DNA from: Hymenobacter taeanensis | GTDB taxonomy: Bacteria > Bacteroidota > Bacteroidia > Cytophagales > Hymenobacteraceae | Assembly (NCBI RefSeq): GCF_013137895.1 | Contig: NZ_CP053538.1 | Location: forward strand, 2,573,001 to 2,637,000 | Length of the DNA stretch: 64,000 nt | Reading direction: 5' to 3' | In this document: one piece after another, positions 1-8,690 of the stretch | Numbering within the stretch: position 1 is the stretch's first letter | How the letters are laid out: each line of letters begins with the position of its first letter | Made by a program: the position numbers and the translations under genes | The notes under the pieces: generated by a model | The model's database searches: none | Told to the model about the DNA's origin: nothing | Seen by the model: the letters and a program-made list of their open reading frames with translations, nothing else

Positions 1-9
1 GCTGATAGG

Positions 10-1362
10 TCAGAAGGAGGTAGAGAGGTTACCCTGGGCCCGCAGCAAATCAACCTTGCTGCTAAGCACCTGAAAGAGGGCGCTGTAATAATTAAGCTGG
101 GCTGTGCGCAGCGTGGTTTGCGCCACAATCACGTCGAGATACGTTTTGATACCCTCCCGGTATTGCAGGTCCACCACTGAGTACACTTCCTTCGACAGGG
201 CCAGGTTGCGCTGCCCAATGAGGTAGTCGGTATAATAGCCTTTGTAGGTTGCCAGGGCCTGCTCAAACTCGGTGTTGATGCGGTTGCGCGCGGCCACAAT
301 ATCCTGGTCTATGCGCTGATCTGCCAGCCGTACGCGTCGCAGGTTCTGGAGGCGCCGGGTGCCCTGAAAAATGGGCAAGCTCAACTGCAGGCCCGCGTAA
401 GAGTTAGGGAAGCGCTGGTTGTACAGGTCGCGGAAGTTGTTGTTCTGGAATACGGCGTTGTAGTTGCCAAACGCCGACAACGACGGCAGGAACCCGTAGC
501 GGTAGTAGCTGATCTGGGCTTCCTGCAGCACCTTTTGGGTTTGGAGCTGCTGCAGCTCAATGCGGTTGGTGGGGTCCAGGGCCACGGTAGTATCCAGCAC
601 GGCTTCCCGCATCAGCTGCAGCGTGTCGTACTGCAGCGTGAGGGGCTGCGTACCCGGCAGGCCCATCAGCTCCTTCAGGTACGCCGACTTCCCCTTGATG
701 GCTTCAATAGCCTGCTTGCGCGCCACCACGGAGTTGTTGAGCAGAATCTCGGCCTGCTTGTAGTCGGTTTTATCCACAATGCCGGCGTCATAGCGGGCTT
801 TAGCGTCTTTGAGGCTCCGCTGCAGGCGCACAATGTCCTCGTTCAGCACATCAAGCTGGCGCTGGGAGAGCAGCACATCGTAAAATGTCTTGCTTACATC
901 CGTCACCACATCAATGCGCACCCCAATGGTGTTCTGCTCATAGAACCGGCGCGAGGGGCGGGCACTACGCAAAGCCAGCAGTACATCATTATTATAGAGC
1001 GCCTGCGTGCCGGCCAGGCCAACCGTAGAGGTGTTTTTCAGCCCTATCTGCCGGGGTACGTTCACGCCATCGGCGTTTGGGAATACGGTATAGGGAAGCT
1101 GAAAATAATGCTGCCCGGTAGCGTTTAGGTTGATTTGTGGAAGCCAGCCGGCCAGACCAATGCGGATGTTGGCCTCGTTCGTTTCTTCATCAATGCGTGC
1201 CTGGCGCAGTACGGGCTGGTTTTGCAGGGCAAATTGTAAGCATTGCTCCAGCGTGAGCTGGCCGTTAGGGGGAGGAGGGGCCGTAGGTTGTGCCCACGAC
1301 CAAGCCGGGGCTAACAGAAGTAGACCAAGCAGTAGCCGAAGCGCCCGTTTCATATGTTTCAT
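10..1362 (-). CDS. TolC-family outer-membrane efflux protein
   Basis: Outer-membrane channel component of a tripartite efflux or type I export system. It has an N-terminal signal peptide (hydrophobic run LLLGLLLLAPAWSWAQ) followed by two long, helix-rich repeats typical of OEP/TolC proteins. The LTLEQCLQFALQNQPVLRQA stretch near residues 36-55 is the usual first helix of each repeat, and a second repeat covers roughly residues 250-440. At 450 aa the length is normal for the family. Two in-frame ATGs lie at 1362 and 1353. The gene reads leftwards, so any partner membrane-fusion and inner-membrane pump genes would lie outside the window. The family call is confident; the substrate is unknown. 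Confidence 0.9.
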   Translation of the reverse strand: MKHMKRALRLLLGLLLLAPAWSWAQPTAPPPPNGQLTLEQCLQFALQNQPVLRQARIDEETNEANIRIGLAGWLPQINLNATGQHYFQLPYTVFPNADGVNVPRQIGLKNTSTVGLAGTQALYNNDVLLALRSARPSRRFYEQNTIGVRIDVVTDVSKTFYDVLLSQRQLDVLNEDIVRLQRSLKDAKARYDAGIVDKTDYKQAEILLNNSVVARKQAIEAIKGKSAYLKELMGLPGTQPLTLQYDTLQLMREAVLDTTVALDPTNRIELQQLQTQKVLQEAQISYYRYGFLPSLSAFGNYNAVFQNNNFRDLYNQRFPNSYAGLQLSLPIFQGTRRLQNLRRVRLADQRIDQDIVAARNRINTEFEQALATYKGYYTDYLIGQRNLALSKEVYSVVDLQYREGIKTYLDVIVAQTTLRTAQLNYYSALFQVLSSKVDLLRAQGNLSTSF

Positions 1363-1822
1363 ATTCTAGTAAAAGCAGCTACTGCACTACGTAGCTCAAA
1401 CCTGGCCGACCAACTGACGGGCCCGCCTTCGTTCTAAACAGCCCGCGGAAGGACACTCTCAGTGGCCCGCACGCTGCCCACAACCACTTTTTTATTTCAA
1501 AAATGTATGCACCACTTGAGTGTCGGAAGGGTAGTCAGCTGATATGTTTTGCGCCGGCTACTGCCTGTTGGCAGGATTACAAGGCTGGTAAACCGGCATC
1601 TTGCTAAAAGGTTATACCTCTCTAAAAATGATTCTAGCTAACACCTGTATATTTATTGTAAGCAAGCGGCTTGTAGGCAAGCGGCGGTAAGTGCCACCCT
1701 GGTTTTGTGAGCACAGTAAGTGAGGGACCAAGCCAAGCCACTGCCTCATATAGTATAAGCGCAGCAGGTGCCCGTGGCCTTGCGGGCCTGGTGGGGCGGA
1801 ACCTACACACGCAGCTACTAGC
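1363..1822. other. Intergenic region, no gene seen
   Basis: About 460 bp between the TolC-like gene and pbpC, both leftward. No convincing open frame, tRNA or strong hairpin was seen. A short imperfect direct repeat (GCAAGCGGCTTGTA / GCAAGCGGCGGTAA) lies near 1662-1690. The region must hold the efflux gene promoter, but no clear TAnnTTTG box was found. Confidence 0.5.
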
Positions 1823-4126
1823 CTAGTCTAGCTCTGTTACCGTTACCAGCACGTTCGTGTTGCGGCCGTGGTCATCGGCGCAGGAAATTTTCAGGGGGCC
1901 GGGTGGCGGCTGTATAAATACGCGCTCGGCGGCGGCGGCGGCGCGCAGAAACTTGTCGTTTACGTACCAGAACACCTGGCGCACTTCATTGTCGGTGGTG
2001 CAGGTGAGCAGCAGCTGTTGCTGTTCATGGCGGTTCAGGACATACTCGGTATTGGCCGTGGGCGAGGTAATGTTGGGCGCACGCTCAGGGCCGCCGCGCA
2101 CCAGTTGGCATTGCGGGTTGTGCGGGGGCAGCCGGCGGTACGGAATGCCTTGCGCTTCCTTGTAGGCGGCTACCTCCGGCAGTAGGTTTGGGTACCACTC
2201 TCGCCGGTACCCCGCGGCCGGGGCACAGGCCCGGCAGTACGTAAAGCTGCCATCCGCCGAAACCAACACTTCCCGCACGTGCTGGCAGCGCTGCCCGCTC
2301 GATATAGTAGGCAGGAAGTAGTCAATCACCTGATTTGGGCAGTTCTCACCCGGTACCAGGCCACTCGCGGCGCATACCAGGCGGAAATCTAAGGCGGCCG
2401 GCGGCACAAACCAGTTGTTGGGAGAGTTGTAGGCCAGGGCATTAAACAAGTCGAAGAGCAGGGGCGTGGCCACCTCGGCCCCGCTAAGCGCCGGGCTACC
2501 CTGGCCACTGAAGTTGCCCACCCATACCCCAATGGTGTACTGCTTGTTGTAGCCAATGCTCCAGGCGTCGCGGCGGCCATAGCTGGTACCGGTTTTCCAG
2601 GCAATTTTAGGCAGGCGCATACTGCTGGCCGCCCCCAGCGGAAGGTCGGGGCGGGTGAGCTGAGCCAGGATATCGGTAGTCAGGAAAGCGGCGGCGGGGG
2701 ACACAAGCTGGTTACTGGCCTGGGGGTGAGGTGCTCGGTACTGCAACGGAGCATACTGCCCGCTATCGGCCAGCGTCACGTACAGGTTGGTGAGTTCTTC
2801 CAGACTCGCGCCGCAGCCGCCCAGAATGCTGCTGAGGCCCAGCTGGCTCCGGTTGCGGGTAACATTTGCAAAGCCGGCCTGGCGGAGTTTGTCGGTGAAG
2901 GTGGGCACGCCGAGCTGGTTGAGCACGCGCACGGCCGGAATGTTGAGCGAGTAGGCCAGGGCGCGCTCCAGCGTTACCTCGCCATTGCAGTGCTTATCGT
3001 AGTTCTCGGGGCGGTATCCCTGGAAGTTGGTGGGCACATCGGGCAGCATTTGCTTGGGCGTGACGAGGCCCCGGTCTAGGGCCAGGGCGTATAAAAACGG
3101 CTTCAGGGTGCTGCCCGGCGAGCGGACAGCCACCACGCCATCGTTCTGGCCCTGGCCCCCGTAATCCCGAAAGTCAGCGGAACCTACGTAGGCCTCTACC
3201 TGCCGGGTGCGGTTATTAACTACCAGCACGGCTGCCTGCGTGATGCCCAGCTCCTGCAGGCGGCGCACATAATTGTGGGTCAGGTCTTCGGCCTTGTGTT
3301 GTTTGGCACGGTGCAGGCTGCTGCGGATGATGGCCTGCCGCGGAAATTGCCGCACTAGGCGCCGCGAGAGGTGAGGTGCCAGGGTAGGGGCGGCGTGGCG
3401 CTGCACCTCCAGCGGCTCCAGTAGGGCATCTGCCACTGCCGGCGCCGGAAAGAGCCCGGCCGCTCCAAAACGGCGAAGCCAGCGGTTACGCTCTTGCAGC
3501 ACCGCCGCGTTGTTGCGGCCCAACACCAGGCCTCTAGGCCTGTTCGGGATGATGGCCAGCGTTACGGTCTGGGCCAGGGAGAGGTAATCGGGCGGCTGCT
3601 GGAAGTAAAGCAGCGCCGCCGCTTTTACGCCCTCCACGTTGCCGCCATAGGGTACCAGGTTCAGGTAGAGCTGTAAAATCTCGTCCTTACTGTAGTGCAC
3701 CTCCAGCTGCGCTGCCCGGGCCATTTCCAGCAGCTTGTTGCTGAAGGTACGCTCCTTGGGCTCCAGGAGCCGTGCTACCTGCATGGTAATGGTGCTGGCT
3801 CCCGTGGTGCGGCCTCGGCCAAATAGGTTACGCCCCGCCGCCTGCACCAGCGCTACCGGGTTCACCCCGAAATGCCAGAGAAACCACCGGTCTTCTTTCT
3901 CAATGATAGCCTTGCGCAGCACCGGTGTAATCTCGCGCAGCTCTGTCTTCATCCGCCACTTCTGCGTGGGGTTGAGATAAGCATGCAGCACTGTGCCATC
4001 CTGCGCCAGCACAACGGGCGAGTATAAGGGCGCGGGCGGCAGTGGAAACCACCAATCAAGGCCTAGCAATACCAAGAGCCCTGCCAGCAAGGTGCCTAAT
4101 AGCCGCAATCTTCTCCACCAATTCAT
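1823..4126 (-). CDS. pbpC: Penicillin-binding protein 1C, bifunctional transglycosylase/transpeptidase
   Basis: Class A PBP that polymerises and may crosslink peptidoglycan in the periplasm. An N-terminal membrane anchor (about residues 8-25) is followed by a GT51 transglycosylase domain with the catalytic EDRWF motif (E78-D79) and GASTITMQ (109-116). The transpeptidase domain has STLK (about 337-340), an SLN motif and KTGTSYG (about 511-517). The last ~90 residues resemble the BiPBP C-terminal domain that marks PBP1C. Length 767 aa is normal. In enterobacteria pbpC sits directly beside the alpha-2-macroglobulin gene yfhM. Here that gene lies on the same strand further upstream (8691-14258), separated by a subtilase and an inhibitor gene. 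Start is the ATG at 4126. Confidence 0.95.
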   Translation of the reverse strand: MNWWRRLRLLGTLLAGLLVLLGLDWWFPLPPAPLYSPVVLAQDGTVLHAYLNPTQKWRMKTELREITPVLRKAIIEKEDRWFLWHFGVNPVALVQAAGRNLFGRGRTTGASTITMQVARLLEPKERTFSNKLLEMARAAQLEVHYSKDEILQLYLNLVPYGGNVEGVKAAALLYFQQPPDYLSLAQTVTLAIIPNRPRGLVLGRNNAAVLQERNRWLRRFGAAGLFPAPAVADALLEPLEVQRHAAPTLAPHLSRRLVRQFPRQAIIRSSLHRAKQHKAEDLTHNYVRRLQELGITQAAVLVVNNRTRQVEAYVGSADFRDYGGQGQNDGVVAVRSPGSTLKPFLYALALDRGLVTPKQMLPDVPTNFQGYRPENYDKHCNGEVTLERALAYSLNIPAVRVLNQLGVPTFTDKLRQAGFANVTRNRSQLGLSSILGGCGASLEELTNLYVTLADSGQYAPLQYRAPHPQASNQLVSPAAAFLTTDILAQLTRPDLPLGAASSMRLPKIAWKTGTSYGRRDAWSIGYNKQYTIGVWVGNFSGQGSPALSGAEVATPLLFDLFNALAYNSPNNWFVPPAALDFRLVCAASGLVPGENCPNQVIDYFLPTISSGQRCQHVREVLVSADGSFTYCRACAPAAGYRREWYPNLLPEVAAYKEAQGIPYRRLPPHNPQCQLVRGGPERAPNITSPTANTEYVLNRHEQQQLLLTCTTDNEVRQVFWYVNDKFLRAAAAAERVFIQPPPGPLKISCADDHGRNTNVLVTVTELD

Positions 4127-4844
4127 AACTAACTATATCAGCCCATTGAGGGCGTAGGATTTAGTACCTCCTATGTACTTCCTTCTGACGATGTGAGATG
4201 GTAGATGTCGGGTATTTCAACGGCGAACCGTAAGGTGCTCCGCTTTACACCTGTAAAAGTATATGGCTTTTAACTCGTCTCACACAAGGTTGCTGATGTC
4301 ACAAAATGAGCCTTTTTGTACGCTATTTTATGAGGGCACTGAAGGTGTCTGTTTAAATGTATTGTGTTGAATAGCAGACAGATTTTGTGTGACAAGACTT
4401 ATATGGCTAAGAATAAAAGATTGTATATTTTCATTATGAGTTTGTGTTATTAAAATAACAGTAATCGCTATCATCTGCCCTATTTGTAGATGAAGTTTCC
4501 TTTTACAAGGATAGTAGTGTAAGTAATGTTGCATATCCACAACGAAAGTCAGTGGCTAGTACTTGCCGCATAGAAGTTCAGTATATAGACCCTTTTAGTG
4601 CTGGGTTTATAAGTTTAAGCGGGTGAATACATCAATTTCACAGAAATAGAGCAGTTTTTATAAAAAATCTGTTTTTAGTGAAATCCAGCTGCTGAACTGT
4701 CTTCGTAAGTGGTTTGCATCAAAAAAATATCCGCCAGTACAGGATATCACCCATTTTGCCACCCACTCTGCTTAGTCTGCAGAAATCAAACTTTCCGCAT
4801 TAGTTCCACATTCCCAACCACCTAACCTATTTCCAAACCGCTAC
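4127..4844. other. AT-rich divergent intergenic region
   Basis: About 720 bp between the divergently transcribed pbpC and subtilase genes. It is clearly more AT-rich than the flanking genes and contains only a doubtful 70-codon leftward frame (4328-4540) with low-complexity content. It should contain both promoters, but no -7/-33 pair could be assigned with confidence. No structured RNA was recognised. Confidence 0.45.
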
Positions 4845-7586
4845 ATGAAAAGTAAATTTCTCCTCACACTCGCGCTGGCTGGTGTCAGCATCAGCGTATC
4901 GTTTGGGCAAGCAACCGTCGACCCTGAGTTGCGGGCGGCGCTGGCCACTAATCCTACGGCGCAGGTAATTGTCACCTTTCAGGGTAATGGGGCGCCTGGC
5001 CTCACCCAGCTGGGCCTGTTACAGCGGTTGGGCATAACGCGCGGCATTACGCTGCGGGCGTTGCCGGTGGCTGGTGTGGTTGCTACTGCTGCTCAAGTAG
5101 ACGCACTGGCGCAAAACCCGGAGGTTCGCTCCCTCTACATCAACAAGCGGCTGGAGTACTATAACTACGACGACACCAACCTGACAGGCGTAAAGCGCCT
5201 GCGCACCGATCAGCAGATGACGGCCCGCAACGGCGGCCTGCCGGTTTCAGGTAAGGGCGTAGGTGTACTTATTAATGATAGTGGTGTAGATGGCACCCAC
5301 GAGGATTTGAAGTTTGGTACGCACCTGGTGCAGAACACGCTGGGCTCTACTAACCTGAACTCGTTGAGCTCCTTGCTACCTGTTACGTACCTGGAGGGGG
5401 TGCCAAATACAGACACGAACTCGGGTCACGGCACGCACTGCGCCGGCACAGTAGGTGGTACCGGAGCCCGCTCAGGCGGCAAATACGAGGGGGTAGCCCC
5501 CGGAGCTTCCCTGCTGGGCTACGGCTCTGGTGGGGCACTACTGGTGCTGGATGCCATTGGCGGTTTCGATTATGCCCTCACCCACCAGTTTCAGTACAAC
5601 ATTCGGGTAATCAGCAACTCGTTTGGCAGCAGCGGCGACTTTGATCCAAATGATCCGCTGAACGTGGCCACCAAAAAGTGCTACGACCGGGGTATGGTAG
5701 TGGTATTTGCGGCCGGCAACGAAGGCCCCGGTGCCGATACCCATAACCCGTACGCCATTGCTCCCTGGACCATCTCGGTAGGAGCAGGTGACCGGAACGG
5801 TCTGCTGGCCGAGTTCTCCTCGCGCGGGGTGCGCGGTGAGCAGGGCACCTTTATGGTAGATGGTGAAAGCTGGACGTACAAAAACGAGCCCGTGATTGTA
5901 GCGCCTGGGGTAGATGTGGTTTCTACCCGCGCTATTGCCCCGGTATCGTCGTTAGGGATTCAGACGGATGCTGAAGTGCTCAGCCCCGCCGAGATTCCGT
6001 TTTACACCCACAGCAGCGGTACCTCCATGGCTACGCCGCACGTAGCCGGTATTGTGGCACTGTTGCTGGAGGCCAAGCCCACCCTGAGCCCGGCCCAGGT
6101 GAAGGAGCTGCTGCAAAGCACGGCCACAAACATGCCCGGCCGTCAGTCGTGGGAGGTAGGTGCTGGCTACGTAAATGCGTATGCCGCCGTAGATAAGGCT
6201 TTCCGCTCAGCTGCGTATGGCTCTGCCATAAATGCCAGCCGCCTCTTCAAGAGCAGTGTTGATGCCCGGACAACCGCCATTCCCTTCACTATCAACTACA
6301 ACCCGGCGCTAGCCGCCGGCAACCAGTTCACTTTCCCAGTAGCCAGCGGCACCAACAGCCTGGAAGTAAAGATTTCTACCACGGGCCTGCTGGGCGAAAC
6401 CGGTAACCTGACCAACCTGATTCTGCTGGACCCCAATGGCGTGCAGTACCGCTCGGGCATTCCCGTAACCTTTACCCTCTCCACTGACCGGAGCGTGGCC
6501 GTAGCTGCCCCGGTAGCCGGTACCTGGACGTTGAAAGTAGAAGGCTTACAAGGGGTAGCACTACCCGAAACTATTAATGGCAACATTACGGTGCTCACGG
6601 CCGCTGGCACTACCAACCTGAGCGACATTGTAGGCCACCCCGCGGAGGCTTCCATCAAGATGGCCGTAGCTAACCGCCTGGTTGATGGCCTGAGCAATGG
6701 TTTCCGGCCCGATGCCCCACTCACCCGCATTCAGCTAGCCGACTACCTGCTCATGGGGCAGGGCATCCGGCAGCTGCTGCCCTTCAGCGGCGCCCGCACT
6801 TTCTCCGATGTATCAACGCCCGCTGAAATCCTCCTGACGGAATCAGTAGTGGCCAAAGGAGCTGCCCTGCGCGACCGGTTTAACCGGGCCAGTGGGGTAA
6901 TGCTACCCACTGCTACCGGCACGTTCTCGCCGAGTGGCCTAGTGAACCGGGCCGCTCTGGCTTACTCGCTGGTGCAGAGCCTGGGCTTCCAGGAGCAGGC
7001 GCTGGCCCGCAACAGCCAGCCACTTACGGTACAAGTAAGCGGGCAGACTATTCCGGTTGATGATGCCGCCAGCATTCCGGCCGCTCTGCGAGGCTATGTA
7101 AGCATTGCGCTGGAGCTGAACCTGATCAACGCCTACTACTCCCTAACTCAAGGCGCCTATGACCAGCAGCCCACGCTGCACGCTACCTTCAAGCCTGCTC
7201 AGAACGTATCGCGCGCTGATTTTGCCGTCATTGTGAGCCGGACTTTCCCGCAGTACGAAGCCCAGACGCAGCCAACGGCCCAAGCCAGCAGCAATGCTAC
7301 TGCCCTTGGTGCTGCTCCCGCAATGGCGCAGAGCAAAGAGACTGTTGCTTACCCTAACCCAGCTGTGGGTACCACTACGCTCAACTACTATGTGGCTCAG
7401 GATGGCCCCGTGAGCGTGGAAGTGTATAACACGCTGGGACGGAAAGTGAAGACGCTGGTTTCGGCCTCAGAAGCTGCCGGTGGCCATCAGCTCCAGTTTG
7501 ATGCCAGCAGCCTGGCGCGGGGTACTTACCTGTTCCGTGTAAAAACCGGCCAATCGGTTTCTACCACCCGCCTGATGGTGCAATAA
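4845..7586 (+). CDS. Secreted subtilisin-like serine protease with SLH-like repeats and T9SS C-terminal domain
   Basis: Peptidase S8 exported by Sec and probably then by the type IX system. A signal peptide (residues 1-21, ending SFGQ) and a short propeptide region (about 35-105, inhibitor I9-like) precede the protease domain. The catalytic triad is visible as D145 (NDSGVDG), H195 (GHGTHCAG) and S394 (GTSMATPHVAG), with the oxyanion region AAGNEGPG. A jelly-roll-like stretch follows (about 480-590). Then come three segments that read like S-layer homology repeats, beginning at DIVGHPAEASIKMAVAN, TFSDVSTPAEI and SIPAALRGYVSIALELN. The C-terminal ~80 residues (YPNPAVGTTTLNYYV onward) are a Por-type sorting domain. 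It converges with the chagasin-like gene. Its native substrate is unknown. Confidence 0.93.
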   Translation: MKSKFLLTLALAGVSISVSFGQATVDPELRAALATNPTAQVIVTFQGNGAPGLTQLGLLQRLGITRGITLRALPVAGVVATAAQVDALAQNPEVRSLYINKRLEYYNYDDTNLTGVKRLRTDQQMTARNGGLPVSGKGVGVLINDSGVDGTHEDLKFGTHLVQNTLGSTNLNSLSSLLPVTYLEGVPNTDTNSGHGTHCAGTVGGTGARSGGKYEGVAPGASLLGYGSGGALLVLDAIGGFDYALTHQFQYNIRVISNSFGSSGDFDPNDPLNVATKKCYDRGMVVVFAAGNEGPGADTHNPYAIAPWTISVGAGDRNGLLAEFSSRGVRGEQGTFMVDGESWTYKNEPVIVAPGVDVVSTRAIAPVSSLGIQTDAEVLSPAEIPFYTHSSGTSMATPHVAGIVALLLEAKPTLSPAQVKELLQSTATNMPGRQSWEVGAGYVNAYAAVDKAFRSAAYGSAINASRLFKSSVDARTTAIPFTINYNPALAAGNQFTFPVASGTNSLEVKISTTGLLGETGNLTNLILLDPNGVQYRSGIPVTFTLSTDRSVAVAAPVAGTWTLKVEGLQGVALPETINGNITVLTAAGTTNLSDIVGHPAEASIKMAVANRLVDGLSNGFRPDAPLTRIQLADYLLMGQGIRQLLPFSGARTFSDVSTPAEILLTESVVAKGAALRDRFNRASGVMLPTATGTFSPSGLVNRAALAYSLVQSLGFQEQALARNSQPLTVQVSGQTIPVDDAASIPAALRGYVSIALELNLINAYYSLTQGAYDQQPTLHATFKPAQNVSRADFAVIVSRTFPQYEAQTQPTAQASSNATALGAAPAMAQSKETVAYPNPAVGTTTLNYYVAQDGPVSVEVYNTLGRKVKTLVSASEAAGGHQLQFDASSLARGTYLFRVKTGQSVSTTRLMVQ

Positions 7587-7608
7587 GCACTGCCCTACCT
7601 AAACCTGT

Positions 7609-7644
7609 AAAAAAGGCCTGCTCCTTCTGGAGCAGGCCTTTTTT
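7609..7644. terminator. Bidirectional intrinsic terminator
   Basis: Hairpin with stem GGCCTGCTCC / GGAGCAGGCC and a TTCT loop, flanked by six A on the left and six T on the right. It can end transcripts from both the subtilase (+) and the convergent inhibitor gene (-). Confidence 0.92.
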
Positions 7645-7683
7645 GTTGAGGCGTCTTGGCACGTGGGGCCGGTACCTGCTGCG

Positions 7684-8466
7684 TTATTTAGGCGGCTCGG
7701 GCACTTCTACCTCCAGCTCAAAGTCGCGCTTAGGTGGGGCTTCGTTGTTGGCGGCACTCCGGTAGAGGAAGCGGAGCGTGGTTTTGCCAGGGTGTAAGGC
7801 CTGAAACTGAAACGTAACATCTTCCTCGCTACCAGGCTTCGCCTTTTTCTTCGACTTCTTCCTAGTCCTGAGCTGTTCTGCTGGCGGAGCAACCAGTTGA
7901 ACAACGTTGTCGGTGATGGGCATCACTTCCCAGGTGTACTGTGAGCCAACCGTATTGTCGAGCCGGATAGCCAGTTGGTCGCCCTGGTTCACCTTTACCT
8001 GGCTGTGGTTGCCGTACTCCGTGATGTTCACATTCTTCGCCACACCGGGCTTATCAATTGTGATAAACACATGGAAGAAGCCATTTAAGCTGGAATAGCT
8101 AGTGCCTGGTTGCGCTGATACCAAAGCCAGCTCCAGGCCACCCGTCCCCACCGCCTGAAAGTGAATCTCGATGGTAGCCGGGGCACCTGGCACACCACTA
8201 CTGAGGCCGGGCAGCACATTAGTGGTAGTCACGGTTAGCTGGCCCGGATATGTCTGTGTGAGTCGCCAGCCAAAACGCGGCGAAATGGTAGGTAAGAGGA
8301 GGGTGAGCTGGTCGCCCACATTAAGCTGCACCTGCTTGCCATTGTCGGCCGCCGTGAGCCTGACTAAGTCAGCTTGGGCGGCAGTTGGCTTCAGCAGGGC
8401 TACCCCAAGCAGGAGCAGCACAGAAAAGCGCAGCAGAGCTGCGGTAATAAAGGAAGTCGGTTTCAT
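7684..8466 (-). CDS. Exported protein with two chagasin-like (inhibitor I42) domains
   Basis: Probable periplasmic or surface protein with a signal peptide (start ATG at 8466; hydrophobic segment then TAAQA). Two tandem repeats follow. Each starts with a GDQL strand (LNVGDQLTLLLPT; VNQGDQLAIRLDN). Each then has a loop ending in aromatic-W (PRFGWRL; GSQYTWEV, similar to the NPTTGYxW loop of chagasin). Each closes with a PG-containing segment and terminal beta strand (SAQPGTSYSS; LHPGKTTLRFLYRSA). These are the three inhibitory-loop regions of the I42 family, but the canonical RPW motif is weak. A lysine-rich linker KKSKKKAK lies in repeat two. I42 proteins normally inhibit papain-type cysteine proteases. 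Its place facing a subtilase suggests protease control, which is inference. An alternative is a non-inhibitory Ig-like domain protein. Confidence 0.72.
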   Translation of the reverse strand: MKPTSFITAALLRFSVLLLLGVALLKPTAAQADLVRLTAADNGKQVQLNVGDQLTLLLPTISPRFGWRLTQTYPGQLTVTTTNVLPGLSSGVPGAPATIEIHFQAVGTGGLELALVSAQPGTSYSSLNGFFHVFITIDKPGVAKNVNITEYGNHSQVKVNQGDQLAIRLDNTVGSQYTWEVMPITDNVVQLVAPPAEQLRTRKKSKKKAKPGSEEDVTFQFQALHPGKTTLRFLYRSAANNEAPPKRDFELEVEVPEPPK

Positions 8467-8580
8467 ATATCGCACGGTAACGTAGGCTTTAACAATAACA
8501 CAGCCGGCCACTTAACAAGTGCCGGCTGCGATAGGAACTCTTCAAATACACGCGAGAAAGGCTGCGGTTGAGCTAACCGT

Positions 8581-8681
8581 GTAGAGACGCAATATTTTGC
8601 GTCTCGTCGTTGCTGATATTGTTTATCTAGGTGTTCTAGGCCAGTTGTTCAACGACGAGACGCAAAATATTGCGTCTCTAC
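8581..8681. repeat. 32-bp perfect inverted repeat (GAGACGCAATATTTTGCGTCTC family)
   Basis: Arms 8581-8612 and 8650-8681 are exact reverse complements. Each arm is itself partly palindromic (GAGACGCAATATTTTGCGTCTC). The 37-bp spacer includes CTAGGCC. The element lies between the stop of the macroglobulin gene (8691) and the start of the inhibitor gene, both leftward. It may be a MITE-like element and could also form a strong RNA hairpin that separates the two transcripts. Confidence 0.9.
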
Positions 8682-8690
8682 CTCGTGCAG

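Noticed and set aside
1130..1369. 79-codon plus-strand frame over the start of the TolC-like gene
   Set aside because: Antisense to the signal peptide and first repeat of a well-supported gene.
4328..4540. 70-codon leftward frame in the AT-rich spacer
   Set aside because: Low-complexity translation rich in His, Gln and Ile, no plausible domain, and located in a region expected to hold two promoters.
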